Assembly: GCA_016124195.1 (NCBI GenBank)
Contig: WGOE01000003.1
Span: 124,001-188,000 of the forward strand
Direction of reading: 5' to 3'
Source: a bacterium
GTDB lineage: Bacteria; Pseudomonadota; Alphaproteobacteria; Rhodobacterales; Rhodobacteraceae
DNA length: 64,000 bases
A program made the position numbers and the translations under genes. Positions 34,284-42,794 of this stretch are shown one piece after another. The notes below the pieces were generated by a model. The model ran no database searches and was not told the DNA's origin. It saw only the letters and a list, made by a program, of their open reading frames with translations. Within the stretch, counting starts at the first letter, position 1. The number at the start of each line of letters is the position of its first letter.

Positions 34284-35522
34284 TCAGGGCAGGACGAGAA
34301 TTGCGCGGAAATCGTTGACATTGGTCAGGGTCGGTCCCGTCACCACCTGATCGCCAATTGCACCAAAAAAGCCATGCGCATCGTTGCGGGCAAGTGAGGC
34401 TTCCGCGTCGATCCCTGCCGCCCTGGCCTTGGCCAGCGTGTCGGGTCCGATCACCGCCCCGGCCACCTCGGCCGCGCCATCCACCCCATCGGTGTCGCAG
34501 GCAATCGCATGGATGCCGGGCGCCCCCTGCAGGGCAAGCGCCAGGGCCAGGCAAAACTCGGCGTTCGGCCCGCCGCTGCCCGAACCGCGCCGGGTGACGG
34601 TCAACTCCCCGCCCGACAGCAGCAGAACCGGCTCCGGTCCCCGCGCCGCGACTGCCTCTTGCGCCATGCGCGCGGCCACATCGCGCGCCTCGCCTTCCAG
34701 CGCGTCGCCCAGCATCACCACCTTGATCCCAGCCGCTTCGGCCACCGCTTGCGCGGCCGCCAGCGACTGGGCGGGGGCCGCATAAATGCGGTTTTCCGTG
34801 CGGGACAGGCGAGGATCGCCAGGCGGGATGACCCGGCTCTTGCCATTGAGCGCGCGGATCACCGAGGCTGGCACCTCGGCCTTCCACTGCCGCAGGATCT
34901 CCAGCGCCTCCTGCGGGGTCGAGGCATCGCCAACCGTGGGACCAGAGCCGATGAAGGCCATGTCATCGCCCGGCACATCCGAAATCATCAGCGCCAGCAT
35001 CCGTGCCGGCCAGGCGGCGGCAGCCAGCTGCCCGCCCTTCACCCGGCTCAGATGCTTGCGCACCGTGTTCATCCGGGCGATCGGCGCGCCGCAGGCCAGC
35101 AAGGCCGCGTTCACCGCCTGCTTCTCGGCCAGGGTCACCCCCTCGACCGGAGCCACCAAAAGGGCCGAGGCGCCGCCCGAAATCAGCGCCAGAACGAAGT
35201 CCCCCTCGCCCAGCCCGTCCAGAAGATCCAGCATCTGCGCGGTCGCCTCGGCTCCGGCGCGGTCGGGCACCGGATGGGCGGCCTCGACGATCCTGATACC
35301 CTTGCAGGGCCGGCCATAGCCATAGCGGGTGATCACCAGACCTTCGCAGGGGCCCCAGACCGCCTCGACCGCCTCTGCCATCCGGGCCGAGGCCTTGCCG
35401 GCCCCCACCACCACGACCCGGCCCGCCGGTTTCGGCGGCAACTGCGCCGCAAGCGACCGCATCGGGTCCGCCACCTCGACCGCCTTGTCAAACAGGCGCC
35501 GCAACAGGTCTTCTGGGTTCAT
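34284..35522 (-). CDS. Glycerate 2-kinase (MOFRL/TtuD/GckA family)
   Basis: 412-aa kinase phosphorylating D-glycerate to 2-phosphoglycerate. The N-terminal DUF4147 domain shows VVVVGAGKASARMAEAVE, AAHPVPD, ALISGGASALLVAP and LMISDVPGDDMAFIGSGPT. The C-terminal MOFRL domain shows LLSGGELTVTRRGSGSGGPN and ACDTDGVDGAAEVAGAVI. It is last in a minus-strand set with DUF993, Dabb and GMC genes, so it probably channels a C3 product of that pathway into glycolysis. The 118 bases between it and the upstream gene show no clear signal. Confidence 0.93.
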   Translation of the reverse strand: MNPEDLLRRLFDKAVEVADPMRSLAAQLPPKPAGRVVVVGAGKASARMAEAVEAVWGPCEGLVITRYGYGRPCKGIRIVEAAHPVPDRAGAEATAQMLDLLDGLGEGDFVLALISGGASALLVAPVEGVTLAEKQAVNAALLACGAPIARMNTVRKHLSRVKGGQLAAAAWPARMLALMISDVPGDDMAFIGSGPTVGDASTPQEALEILRQWKAEVPASVIRALNGKSRVIPPGDPRLSRTENRIYAAPAQSLAAAQAVAEAAGIKVVMLGDALEGEARDVAARMAQEAVAARGPEPVLLLSGGELTVTRRGSGSGGPNAEFCLALALALQGAPGIHAIACDTDGVDGAAEVAGAVIGPDTLAKARAAGIDAEASLARNDAHGFFGAIGDQVVTGPTLTNVNDFRAILVLP

Positions 35523-35640
35523 CCCGTTTCTCCGCTTGAAACACGCGCCGCCGGAGGCGCGGGCATGTGTATGCTGGCCGCTGGCAAGGCGCCAGCCGCC
35601 ATGCCATCAGGGCCCGTCGCACAGCGCCGCAAGCCGTGCC

Positions 35641-36810
35641 TCATTTCTGTTCGATGCCGTGCAGCGACAACAGCGTCGCCATCCGCCGCTCGGCCAACCC
35701 CGGCTGCGCCAGAAGCCCGGCCTGATCGGCCAGCCGGAACACCTGCGCGTAATGGGTGATATCGCGCGAGGATTGAAACCCGGCCGGCATGACGAAATGG
35801 CCCTGATAGCCGTTGAGCCAGGACAGGAAGGCGATACCGGCTTTGTAGAACCGCGTCGGCGCGCGAAAGATTTCACGGCTCAGCGGCACGGTCGGGGCCA
35901 GCAGCCGGTGATAGGTCGCCCCGTCGCCAAGCGCCAGCGCCTCCAGCGCCTGGCTGGCCGCCGGGGCTATGGCGGCAAAGATGCCCAGCAAGGCATGCGA
36001 AAAATGCCTGCCATCCCCCTCGATCAGCGGCGTGTAGTTGAAGTCATCCCCGGTATAAAGCCGCACCCCTTTGGGCAGAAAGGCGCGAAATGCCTCTTCA
36101 TGGCTTTGGTCCAGAAGGGAAATCTTGATGCCATCCACCTTGGCAGGGTTTTCGGCGATCAGGCTCATGACGAAATCCGACGCCTGCGCGAGGTTCGAGG
36201 TGCCCCAATAGCCGGCCAGCGCCGGATCGAACATCTCGCCCAGCCAATGCAGGATGACCGGCTCTTTCGCCCCGTCGATCAGCCAGCGATAGACCTTGCG
36301 ATAGGTCGCCTGATCCGCCCCGATGGCGGGAAAGGCGCGGCTGGCCATCAGGATCAACTGCCCGCCTGCCGCCTCGATCGCCTCGGCCTGGGTTTCATAG
36401 GCGTTGGCGATCGATTCGGCGTCGGTCAGTTCGGCCAGGGGCACGTGATCGGTCCCCGCCCCGCAGGCGACACGCGGTTTCAACGGATGCGCCTTGGCTT
36501 CCTTCATCGTACGCTGGATCAGTTCCAGCGCGGTCTGCCAATCGACCCCCATGCCACGCTGCGCCGTGTCCATCGCCTCGGCCAGGGCCAGACCCTGATC
36601 CCACAGGCCCTGCCGAAAGGCGAGCGTCGCATCCCAATCGACGGCGGGCCGGGCATCCCAGGGGCTGCGTTCGCGCACCGGGTCCGAGATCACATGCGCC
36701 GCGGCAAAGCCTGTGCGGGTCAGTGCGACCTTGGGCGCACGCGGCACCAAAGGCTCGCCAGTCAGCAGATAGGGCTCCAGCGTCTGGGCGGCGGTCGGCA
36801 GGATCAGCAT
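35641..36810 (-). CDS. DUF993 family protein (dihydrodipicolinate-synthase-like)
   Basis: 389-aa protein of the DUF993 group, distantly related to DapA/NAL class I aldolases. The barrel parts include QLILMASRAFPAIGADQATY, EPVILHWLGEMFDPALAGYW and VDGIKISLLDQSHEE, where the Lys of GIKIS is at the Schiff-base position of the fold. RLYTGDDFNYTPLIEGDG follows. It starts three bases after the Dabb stop. The family is tied to sugar and polyol catabolism; no substrate is proven here. An aldol cleavage of a keto-sugar acid is a reasonable guess. Confidence 0.85.
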   Translation of the reverse strand: MLILPTAAQTLEPYLLTGEPLVPRAPKVALTRTGFAAAHVISDPVRERSPWDARPAVDWDATLAFRQGLWDQGLALAEAMDTAQRGMGVDWQTALELIQRTMKEAKAHPLKPRVACGAGTDHVPLAELTDAESIANAYETQAEAIEAAGGQLILMASRAFPAIGADQATYRKVYRWLIDGAKEPVILHWLGEMFDPALAGYWGTSNLAQASDFVMSLIAENPAKVDGIKISLLDQSHEEAFRAFLPKGVRLYTGDDFNYTPLIEGDGRHFSHALLGIFAAIAPAASQALEALALGDGATYHRLLAPTVPLSREIFRAPTRFYKAGIAFLSWLNGYQGHFVMPAGFQSSRDITHYAQVFRLADQAGLLAQPGLAERRMATLLSLHGIEQK

Positions 36811-36813
36811 GGC

Positions 36814-37122
36814 TCACCCCACGGCAAGGTCAAAGACCAGGATGCCGTCGATCCCGCCCTCGGCATGGGCGACCAGCTGGCCACCGAATTCCTTGTGGTC
36901 GGGGTCATCGGCATAGGCTTGCAGCGCCTCCCAACTGGCGAAGTCAATCGTGAAGCCGTGCTTGTAGCCGCGCTCGATCTGTTCCGGGCTTTCGCTGCGG
37001 CCACAGGCAAAGCCCAGCACGCCCAGCTTGGCAGCCAGCTTCGGCAAAGCCTGAAACATAGTGGCAATCTCTGCCTCGGTCACTTGGCGCTGAAAGCGGA
37101 TCAGAACGATATGGCGGATCAT
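36814..37122 (-). CDS. Dabb-family (stress-responsive alpha/beta barrel) protein
   Basis: 102-aa Dabb protein: MIRHIVLIRF at the N-terminus, CGRSESPEQIERGYKHGFTI in the middle, and ALQAYADDPDHKEF, the family signature including Y and DPxH. It forms a dimeric ferredoxin-like barrel. Some members are cyclases or epimerase-like enzymes of sugar or polyketide pathways; most are uncharacterised. It is co-translated with the DUF993 gene (3-base gap). Confidence 0.87.
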   Translation of the reverse strand: MIRHIVLIRFQRQVTEAEIATMFQALPKLAAKLGVLGFACGRSESPEQIERGYKHGFTIDFASWEALQAYADDPDHKEFGGQLVAHAEGGIDGILVFDLAVG

Positions 37123-37258
37123 GGCTTATCCCTCGCGGATCGGATCGGCGGTCTTTTTCCGCGATCCTGATGGTGGCGGCAATGGTGTTCGACGACACCG
37201 CTCAAGGCATGATCGAGCCATCGCCGAAGCGCAAGCCCTCGATCCCGTTTCAGCATGG

Positions 37259-37278
37259 GCCCCGGTCGTTGCCGGGGC
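37259..37278. other. GC hairpin (GCCCCGG/CCGGGGC) after the GMC gene
   Basis: Stem GCCCCGG with loop TCGTTG, nine bases past the GMC oxidoreductase stop in its own direction. There is no T-run, so it is more likely an mRNA 3'-end stabiliser or pause site than a full terminator. The remaining bases up to the Dabb start (37123-37258) show nothing further. Confidence 0.4.
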
Positions 37279-37286
37279 ACCCCATC

Positions 37287-38774
37287 TTACAGCGCCGCCC
37301 GCAGGATGTGATCGCCCGCCCTCAGCGCCAGCGCCGCGATGGTCAACGATGGGTTGACCGCCGCCGAGGTCGGCAGGACCGAGGCATCGACGATGTAAAG
37401 ATTGTCCAGATCATGCGCCTTGAGGTTGGCATCCACCACCGAACGTGCCGGATCCAGCCCCATCCGCGCCGTTCCGCATTGATGGCTTGGCGTCTTCTTC
37501 TCGAAGGTCTTCGAGACGACCAGCGGCCAGCCCGCCCGGCGCAGGGCCGTCTTCAGCCTGGCGGTCAGGATCCGGTGCGCCCGGAAATTGCTGCGCTGCC
37601 AATGCAGGACGATCTTGCCGTCGCGCAGCATGACGCGGCTCTCAGGATTGGGCAGATCCTCGGACATCGTCATCAGGTGCATGGAATGATCGGCCACATA
37701 GCGCGCCAGGGCCAGGGGCCAGCCCGTCTCGGCCGCGAGGATATCTCCGGTCACGCGGCCCAACATCTGCACATTGCCCAGCGGCAGGTCGTCCGGCCCG
37801 CCCTGCAGGTACCAATCGTTGAACTGGATCGTCTTTTCATAGACCGAAGTGTTGCGCCGGAACGGGCTGAAGGCCAGCACGGCCGAGATATTGTGGTTCA
37901 TGAAGTTGCGCCCGACCTGGTCAGACGCGTTGGCCAAGCCCGCCGGATGGTCGGCATTGGCCGAGCCCAGCAGCAGCGCCGCCGACTTCACCGCCCCCAT
38001 CGACAGGCAGATCACCGGGGCGCTGACCCGTTCCGCCCTGCCGTTCGACCGATACTCCACCGCCGTCACCCGCCGCCCTTCGGCATGCAGCCGCACCACC
38101 TCGGCATTGCACAGCAGGGTGACATTGGGATGTTTCAGCGCCTCGGCCAGACCGCAGGTCTCGGCGTCCATCTTGCCGCCACGCGTGTTGGGAAAGCCGT
38201 CGAAGGTCTGCGGCCCGCCCGCGAGCCATTTCTCGATATCCACGCCCAAAGGCACCGGCCCGACCCGCAGGCCCTGCCGGCGCAAGCGCGCGGCCAGATC
38301 GGCCACCACGGGCTCGTCCGGCACTGGAGGAAACGGATAGGGCCCGGCATGCGGCGGCTCGGTCGGATCATGACCCAAAGCGCCGCGCACCTTGTACAGT
38401 TCTTCGGCCCGGCCATACCACGGCTCCAGCGCGTCATAGGAAATCGGCCAGCCCGGCGTGGTGCCCTCGATATGCCGCAAGGGCGCGAAGTCCTCGGCAC
38501 GATAGCGCAGCAGCACCGCGCCATAGAATTTCGTGTTGCCGCCCGGATAATAGTAATTGCCGGGATGAAACGGCTTGCCCGCCTGATCGAGCCAGGTCTC
38601 GTCCGACCGGAAATAGCCACCGAAGATCGCCGCACCGTCCCGCGCCTGCGGGCTGTCCTGCATCCGGTCGCCACGTTCCAGGATCAGGATCCGCCGCCCC
38701 GAGGGCGCCAGCGCCGCCGCGAGGCTCGCCCCGCCCATCCCCGATCCGATGATGATGATATCCGGCTCTGCCAT
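37287..38774 (-). CDS. GMC family oxidoreductase
   Basis: 495-aa FAD enzyme oxidising an alcohol or sugar. The N-terminal motif is IIIIGSGMGGASLAAALAPSG with LERGD. The active-site region has GGNTKFYGAVLLRYRAEDF. The C-terminal GMC signature is HQCGTARMGLDP, then LYIVDASVLPTSAAVNPSLT. A candidate start at 38774 matches the conserved beginning; an in-frame ATG at 38792 inside the repeat tail would add six residues. No signal peptide. It is the first gene of a unit leading to the Dabb, DUF993 and glycerate kinase genes. Confidence 0.9.
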   Translation of the reverse strand: MAEPDIIIIGSGMGGASLAAALAPSGRRILILERGDRMQDSPQARDGAAIFGGYFRSDETWLDQAGKPFHPGNYYYPGGNTKFYGAVLLRYRAEDFAPLRHIEGTTPGWPISYDALEPWYGRAEELYKVRGALGHDPTEPPHAGPYPFPPVPDEPVVADLAARLRRQGLRVGPVPLGVDIEKWLAGGPQTFDGFPNTRGGKMDAETCGLAEALKHPNVTLLCNAEVVRLHAEGRRVTAVEYRSNGRAERVSAPVICLSMGAVKSAALLLGSANADHPAGLANASDQVGRNFMNHNISAVLAFSPFRRNTSVYEKTIQFNDWYLQGGPDDLPLGNVQMLGRVTGDILAAETGWPLALARYVADHSMHLMTMSEDLPNPESRVMLRDGKIVLHWQRSNFRAHRILTARLKTALRRAGWPLVVSKTFEKKTPSHQCGTARMGLDPARSVVDANLKAHDLDNLYIVDASVLPTSAAVNPSLTIAALALRAGDHILRAAL

Positions 38775-38788
38775 GCCCAAATCTGCTT

Positions 38789-38840
38789 TCATCTGTTCCC
38801 AAATATCCCACGGGGGTGCAGGGGGTGTGAAACCCCCTGC
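38789..38840 (-). repeat. GC hairpin plus GGGATATTTGGGAACAGATGAA tail
   Basis: Minus-strand copy of the recurrent element just upstream of the GMC gene. The hairpin GCAGGGGGT/ACCCCCTGC lies at 38818-38840. Then ACCCCCGTGGGATATTTGGG and AACAGATGAA follow, read leftward to 38789. The tail is nearly identical to the copy at 24953-24999. Confidence 0.75.
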
Positions 38841-39155
38841 TTGCGCCGCCCGCCCCACGCGGTATGCGCCCGGGCCATCCAGCCATAAGCCCCGGTTTCA
38901 TGCCGCGCGCCAGTGCCTTTCCCGTTGCCAAAAACCGATTCGGACGCCCCTGCCCCGCCTCTGGCCGAAACCATGTCACAAGCGTCAGACCCTGGGCCAT
39001 TCGACACCCACCCGCCTGACAAGGACCCCCAAGCGCCCAGTGGCCCAAGCTTTCGCGCTTGCAGCCCCGGACCACCGCACAAAGCGGTGAAGGCGCCGTG
39101 GCCCAAGGCAATCTGCAACCCGGTTTGATCCCACTGCATGGCAGGCCTTTCGATA
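38841..39155. other. Intergenic stretch without a supported gene
   Basis: About 315 bases between the repeat element and the MFS operators. Short open frames exist on both strands (for example a proline-rich 71-codon frame at 38913-39128), but none has family resemblance or a clear ribosome site. I see no strong stem or promoter. It may be a decayed gene, perhaps the missing regulator of the adjacent palindromes. Confidence 0.4.
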
Positions 39156-39189
39156 ATGGAACGTTCCATACACATACTGGAACGCTCCA
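39156..39189. promoter_or_regulatory. Twin TetR-like operators (TGGAACGTTCCA and TGGAACGCTCCA)
   Basis: A perfect 14-bp palindrome, ATGGAACGTTCCAT, at 39156-39169 and a near-perfect second copy at 39178-39189. The centres are 21 bp apart, two helical turns. It lies 83 bases upstream of the MFS transporter start. Such paired sites are typical for TetR-family repressors of efflux genes. No TetR gene is present in this window. Confidence 0.7.
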
Positions 39190-39271
39190 TAACCTTCAAT
39201 CCGTTTTTCGCCCCGCAGCGGGGCACGAATCCCCCTCTTGCGCAGCGCGAGGGCTCGCGACAAGAAAGCGC

Positions 39272-40687
39272 ATGGCATTCGTCACCCTCACAACCCCGAG
39301 CCTGACCAGAGTTGTTCCGCTGATCGTGGCGGTCGCTCTGTTGATGGAAAACATCGACAGTTCGGTCTTGGCGACCTCCTTGCCAGAGATGGCGCGCGAC
39401 CTCGCCTCGGACCCGATCCACCTGAAACTTGTGCTGACGAGCTATCTTCTGGCATTGGCGGTCTTCATTCCGGCTTCGGGCTGGGCGGCCGACCGGTTTG
39501 GCGCGCGCACGGTGTTCCGGGCGGCGATCGCGGTCTTTGCCTTTGGTTCGATCGCCTGCGGCATGTCGCAGAACCTGTGGGAGCTGGTGATCGCGCGCAC
39601 CCTGCAGGGCATCGGCGGGTCGATGATGGTGCCGGTCGGACGGCTGATCGTGTTGCGCAGCGTGCCACGCGACGGGTTGGTGGGCGCGCTGGCCTGGCTG
39701 ACGGTGCCGGCGCTGCTGGGGCCGGTCATGGGGCCGCCGCTGGGCGGCTTCATCACCACCTATTACCATTGGCGCTGGATCTTCTGGATCAACATTCCCC
39801 TGGCGGTGCTGGGCATCGTTCTGGCCACGATCCTGATCCCGAACATCCGCGAAGAGGTGGTGTCGCGCTTTGACGGCAAGGGCTTCTTCCTGGCTGGACC
39901 GGGGCTTGCCGCCTTTCTGACCGGCGTGACCCTGGCCGGGCTGAACCTTGCGCCGCTCTGGCTCGTGGTACTGCTGATCGGCGGCGGGCTGGCGCTGACC
40001 ACGGCCTTCGTCTTTCACGCGCTGAAGGTGGACCAACCCCTGGTGGACCTGCGCCTGCTGACGCTGCCGACCTTCCGCGTCTCGGTCACCGCGGGCACCC
40101 TGTTCCGCATCGGTGTCGGGGCGCTGCCCTTCCTGCTGCCCCTGATGTTCCAGTTCGGCTTCGGGCTGAGCGCATTTCGGTCCGGCATGCTGACCTTCGT
40201 CTCGGGCATGGGGGCGATGATGATGAAGTTCGCAGCACAACCCTTGCTGCGCCGCTTTGGCTTCCGCGGGGTGCTGACCGGCAATGCCTTCATCGCGGCG
40301 GTCTTTCTGGCCGGACCGGCGCTGTTCACGCCCAGCACGCCGTCGGTGGTGATCCTGGGCGTGCTGCTGGTGGGCGGGCTGACCCGGTCCTTGCAGTTCA
40401 CCGCGGTCAACGCCATCGCCTATGCTGAAGTCTCGTCGGCGCGGCTATCCTCGGCCACCTCGTTCACGGCGGTCCTGCAACAGCTGTCGGGGTCGGTGGG
40501 CATCACCATCGCCGCCATGGCGCTGGAACTGACCGGCGCGCTGCGCGGCACATCGGCAACCGACCTTGGCAATTTTCCCTATGTTTTCGGCATCGTCACC
40601 CTGATGGCCCTGAGTTCGGCCCTGCTCTTCGCGCGGCTGAGCCCCAGCGCCGGTGTCACGCTGGTGCAAAGGAAAGCCACCCGTTGA
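39272..40687 (+). CDS. MFS transporter, DHA2 (EmrB/QacA-like) family
   Basis: 471-aa drug:proton antiporter-like permease with about 14 hydrophobic segments. Motifs are the D1-type acidic residue in LLMENIDSSVLATSLPEMA, loop 2-3 motif A in GWAADRFGARTVFRA and motif C in ALLGPVMGPPLGGFI. The start at 39272 puts the first helix at residues 10-30; the frame is open further upstream but overlaps the operator region. It probably exports a toxic organic compound. The twin palindromes upstream imply repression until an inducer arrives. Confidence 0.9.
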   Translation: MAFVTLTTPSLTRVVPLIVAVALLMENIDSSVLATSLPEMARDLASDPIHLKLVLTSYLLALAVFIPASGWAADRFGARTVFRAAIAVFAFGSIACGMSQNLWELVIARTLQGIGGSMMVPVGRLIVLRSVPRDGLVGALAWLTVPALLGPVMGPPLGGFITTYYHWRWIFWINIPLAVLGIVLATILIPNIREEVVSRFDGKGFFLAGPGLAAFLTGVTLAGLNLAPLWLVVLLIGGGLALTTAFVFHALKVDQPLVDLRLLTLPTFRVSVTAGTLFRIGVGALPFLLPLMFQFGFGLSAFRSGMLTFVSGMGAMMMKFAAQPLLRRFGFRGVLTGNAFIAAVFLAGPALFTPSTPSVVILGVLLVGGLTRSLQFTAVNAIAYAEVSSARLSSATSFTAVLQQLSGSVGITIAAMALELTGALRGTSATDLGNFPYVFGIVTLMALSSALLFARLSPSAGVTLVQRKATR

Positions 40688-40735
40688 CAGCCGCCGCGCG
40701 GGGCGCAACTGTCTGGCCATATCAAGGGGGCGTTC

Positions 40736-41509
40736 ATGGAAATTACCGTTGCATTTGACCGGCCTGACGAGGGGCCAAAGGCGGGTCCGGTCACCGTGGG
40801 CTGGTTTCTGACCGCCGACAAGGGTGCCGTCCTGTTCGACCCGCCAGAGCGGCTGATCTTCCGCCAGACCAACAAGGCCCATGCCAAAAGCGCCAGCCGC
40901 TGCCCGGCGGTGATCCAGATGGAAAGCCGCTATTTCGTTGTCAAATGCCCCTATGACCTGCATCTGGGCTTTGGCCGCGACGACAAGGGCAAGGCGCATC
41001 TGGTCAACCGGCAGGGTGCGGCCTCGAGCGTGCGGGGCAACAAGCTCAACGAGCTTCTGACCATGGTCAACGAAGCTGAATGGCGCTATCCCGACCGGCC
41101 CACCATCCAGCTGACCCTGCCCTACTGCTTCATTGCCGACGAGTTGGTCTATGTCACCCAGATCGGCACCTTCGCGCATTACCGGCCCAACCCGCTGCCC
41201 GGCACGATCTTTGGCGGCCGTTTCCCGCTGAACGCCTGGCCGCGCCCGCTGATGTGGGCCTTTGAATGGCATGAACCGGCGAAAGACATCGTCCTGCGCC
41301 GGGGCGAGCCCTTGTTCTATTGCCAGTTCGAAGCCGAAGGCCCAGAACGTCCGATCCAGGTGGTCGAGGCCGAGCGCACGCCGGAACTCAGCAAATACAT
41401 GGAGCAGATCAGTGGCGTGGTGAACTATGTCAACCAGACCTTCGGTCTGTTCAAGGCCGCCGAGGCGCTGCGCCCGGCCAAACTGCTGACCCCGAAGACC
41501 AGGGATTGA
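40736..41509 (+). CDS. Conserved protein of unknown function (possibly DUF6065-like)
   Basis: 257-aa soluble protein without signal peptide or membrane helix. It is rich in aromatic residues and prolines (LPYCFIADELVYVTQIGTFA; FPLNAWPRPLMWAFEWHEPA; RGEPLFYCQF). These segments resemble DUF6065 proteins in my reading, but the assignment is weak. The start has AAGGGGGC upstream. It lies 48 bases after the MFS gene and 3 bases before the propeller gene, so it belongs to that operon. Function unknown. Confidence 0.75.
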   Translation: MEITVAFDRPDEGPKAGPVTVGWFLTADKGAVLFDPPERLIFRQTNKAHAKSASRCPAVIQMESRYFVVKCPYDLHLGFGRDDKGKAHLVNRQGAASSVRGNKLNELLTMVNEAEWRYPDRPTIQLTLPYCFIADELVYVTQIGTFAHYRPNPLPGTIFGGRFPLNAWPRPLMWAFEWHEPAKDIVLRRGEPLFYCQFEAEGPERPIQVVEAERTPELSKYMEQISGVVNYVNQTFGLFKAAEALRPAKLLTPKTRD

Positions 41510-41512
41510 CCC

Positions 41513-42337
41513 GTGAAAAGCCTGCTGGAAATTTATGACATGGCAACCGGCCGCTCTCGGCTGGTGCTGCAGGCCGACCATGTGATCGAGGCGCCGAACT
41601 GGGACCCTTCGGGCAAGAGCCTTCTGGTCAACGGCGGCGGGCGGCTGTTCCGCGTGGACCTGAGCGCACCGGACCTCGTGCCGGTCGACACCGGCTTTGC
41701 GACCCGCTGCAACAACGATCACGGCATCAGCCCGGATGGCAAGACCATCGTGATCTCCAGCCACCGCGACCGCGGGTCGGAGATTTTCCTGATCCCGGCC
41801 GAAGGCGGCACACCGCGCCTGATCTCACCCGACGCGCCAAGCTGGTGGCACGGCTGGTCACCAGACGGGCGCAGGCTGGCCTATGTGGCGGCGCGCGGCA
41901 GCCGGATCATCGATGTCTATACCATCGGTATCGACGGCGGGTCCGAGACGCGTCTGACGATGGGCGAGGGCCATTGCGACGGCCCAGATTATTCCGCCGA
42001 CGGAACGAGGATCTATTACAACTGCGACCGCGACGGCCATGCCCAGATCTGGGTGATGAACGCCGACGGCTCGGACCAGCGCAAGCTTTTCGCCGATGAT
42101 CATGTGAACTGGTTCCCGCATCCCTCGCCGGATGGCCGGCATCTTTTGTACCTGGCCTATCCGCCCGGGACGCTGGGCCACCCGGCCAACCTGCCCGTGG
42201 CGCTGTGCCTGGCCACGCCGGACGGAGAAAACCGCCGCCGCGTCCTTGAATTCACCGGCGGACAAGGCACAATCAATGTGCCGTGCTGGGCACCCGACTC
42301 GTCTGCCTTCGCCTATATGCGCTACGCGCCCGATTGA
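41513..42337 (+). CDS. TolB-like beta-propeller (PD40/WD40-like) protein
   Basis: 274-aa protein made of repeated propeller blades with the PD40 pattern: PNWDPSGKSLLVNGGGRLFR, HGISPDGKTIVISSHRDRGS, HGWSPDGRRLAYVAARGSR and DYSADGTRIYYNCDRDGHAQ, then IWVMNADGSDQ and HPSPDGRHLLYLAYP. The start is GTG at 41513. No signal peptide is visible, unlike true TolB, so it is probably cytoplasmic and not part of the Tol-Pal complex. Its role with the MFS and rhodanese neighbours is unknown. Confidence 0.85.
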   Translation: MKSLLEIYDMATGRSRLVLQADHVIEAPNWDPSGKSLLVNGGGRLFRVDLSAPDLVPVDTGFATRCNNDHGISPDGKTIVISSHRDRGSEIFLIPAEGGTPRLISPDAPSWWHGWSPDGRRLAYVAARGSRIIDVYTIGIDGGSETRLTMGEGHCDGPDYSADGTRIYYNCDRDGHAQIWVMNADGSDQRKLFADDHVNWFPHPSPDGRHLLYLAYPPGTLGHPANLPVALCLATPDGENRRRVLEFTGGQGTINVPCWAPDSSAFAYMRYAPD

Positions 42338-42357
42338 CCCTTGAAAGGCTTGCCAGA

Positions 42358-42750
42358 ATGCCCGTGACCGCCAAAGACCTGCTCGCCGCTGCGAATGCCG
42401 AAGTGCCGCGTGTGACAATCGCCGAGGCGCAAGAGATGATCGCGAAGGGCGCGCTCTTGCTGGATGTGCGCGATGCCCCCGAACTGGAGGCGGCCGGCCG
42501 CGCCGTAGGCTCGCACCATATCCCGCGCGGCATGCTGGAGTTTCGCGCCGATGCCACGACCCCCTATCACGACCCCGAACTGCGCCAGGACCGCCCGGTG
42601 ATCCTGCATTGCGCCAGCGGCGGAAGATCGGCCCTGGCCGGCAAGCTGTTGAAAGACATGGGCTACACCCAAGTCTACAACCTTGGCGGATTCAAGGACT
42701 GGAAAGAGGCAGGCGGCCCGGTGGAAGAACCGGTCGACAAGGGGATGTGA
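42358..42750 (+). CDS. Rhodanese-like domain protein
   Basis: 130-aa single-domain rhodanese. The first strand is GALLLDVRDAPELEAAG, the active loop is HCASGGRSA with Cys85, and the C-terminal part is YTQVYNLGGFKDWKEAGGPV. The six-residue loop fits sulfur-transfer or redox roles. The start at 42358 follows AAAGG. It is last in the MFS operon and is closed by twin hairpins. Sulfur acceptor unknown. Confidence 0.92.
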   Translation: MPVTAKDLLAAANAEVPRVTIAEAQEMIAKGALLLDVRDAPELEAAGRAVGSHHIPRGMLEFRADATTPYHDPELRQDRPVILHCASGGRSALAGKLLKDMGYTQVYNLGGFKDWKEAGGPVEEPVDKGM

Positions 42751-42754
42751 CGCC

Positions 42755-42775
42755 CGATTTTTCTGCGAAAAATCG
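42755..42775. terminator. Hairpin terminator GATTTTTCTGCGAAAAATC
   Basis: Perfect stem five bases past the rhodanese stop. It is followed 19 bases later by a second stem with the mirror loop, so the two together form a double terminator between convergent genes. Confidence 0.78.
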
Positions 42776-42794
42776 TTCTGAACCTTCGGAACTT

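Noticed and set aside
38913-39128. A proline-rich 71-codon frame upstream of the MFS gene
   Set aside because: No homologous pattern, no convincing ribosome site, and it stops before the operators; better described as non-coding.
41513-42337. tolB of the Tol-Pal system
   Set aside because: No signal peptide, shorter than TolB, and no tolQRA/pal neighbours; only the propeller repeats are shared.
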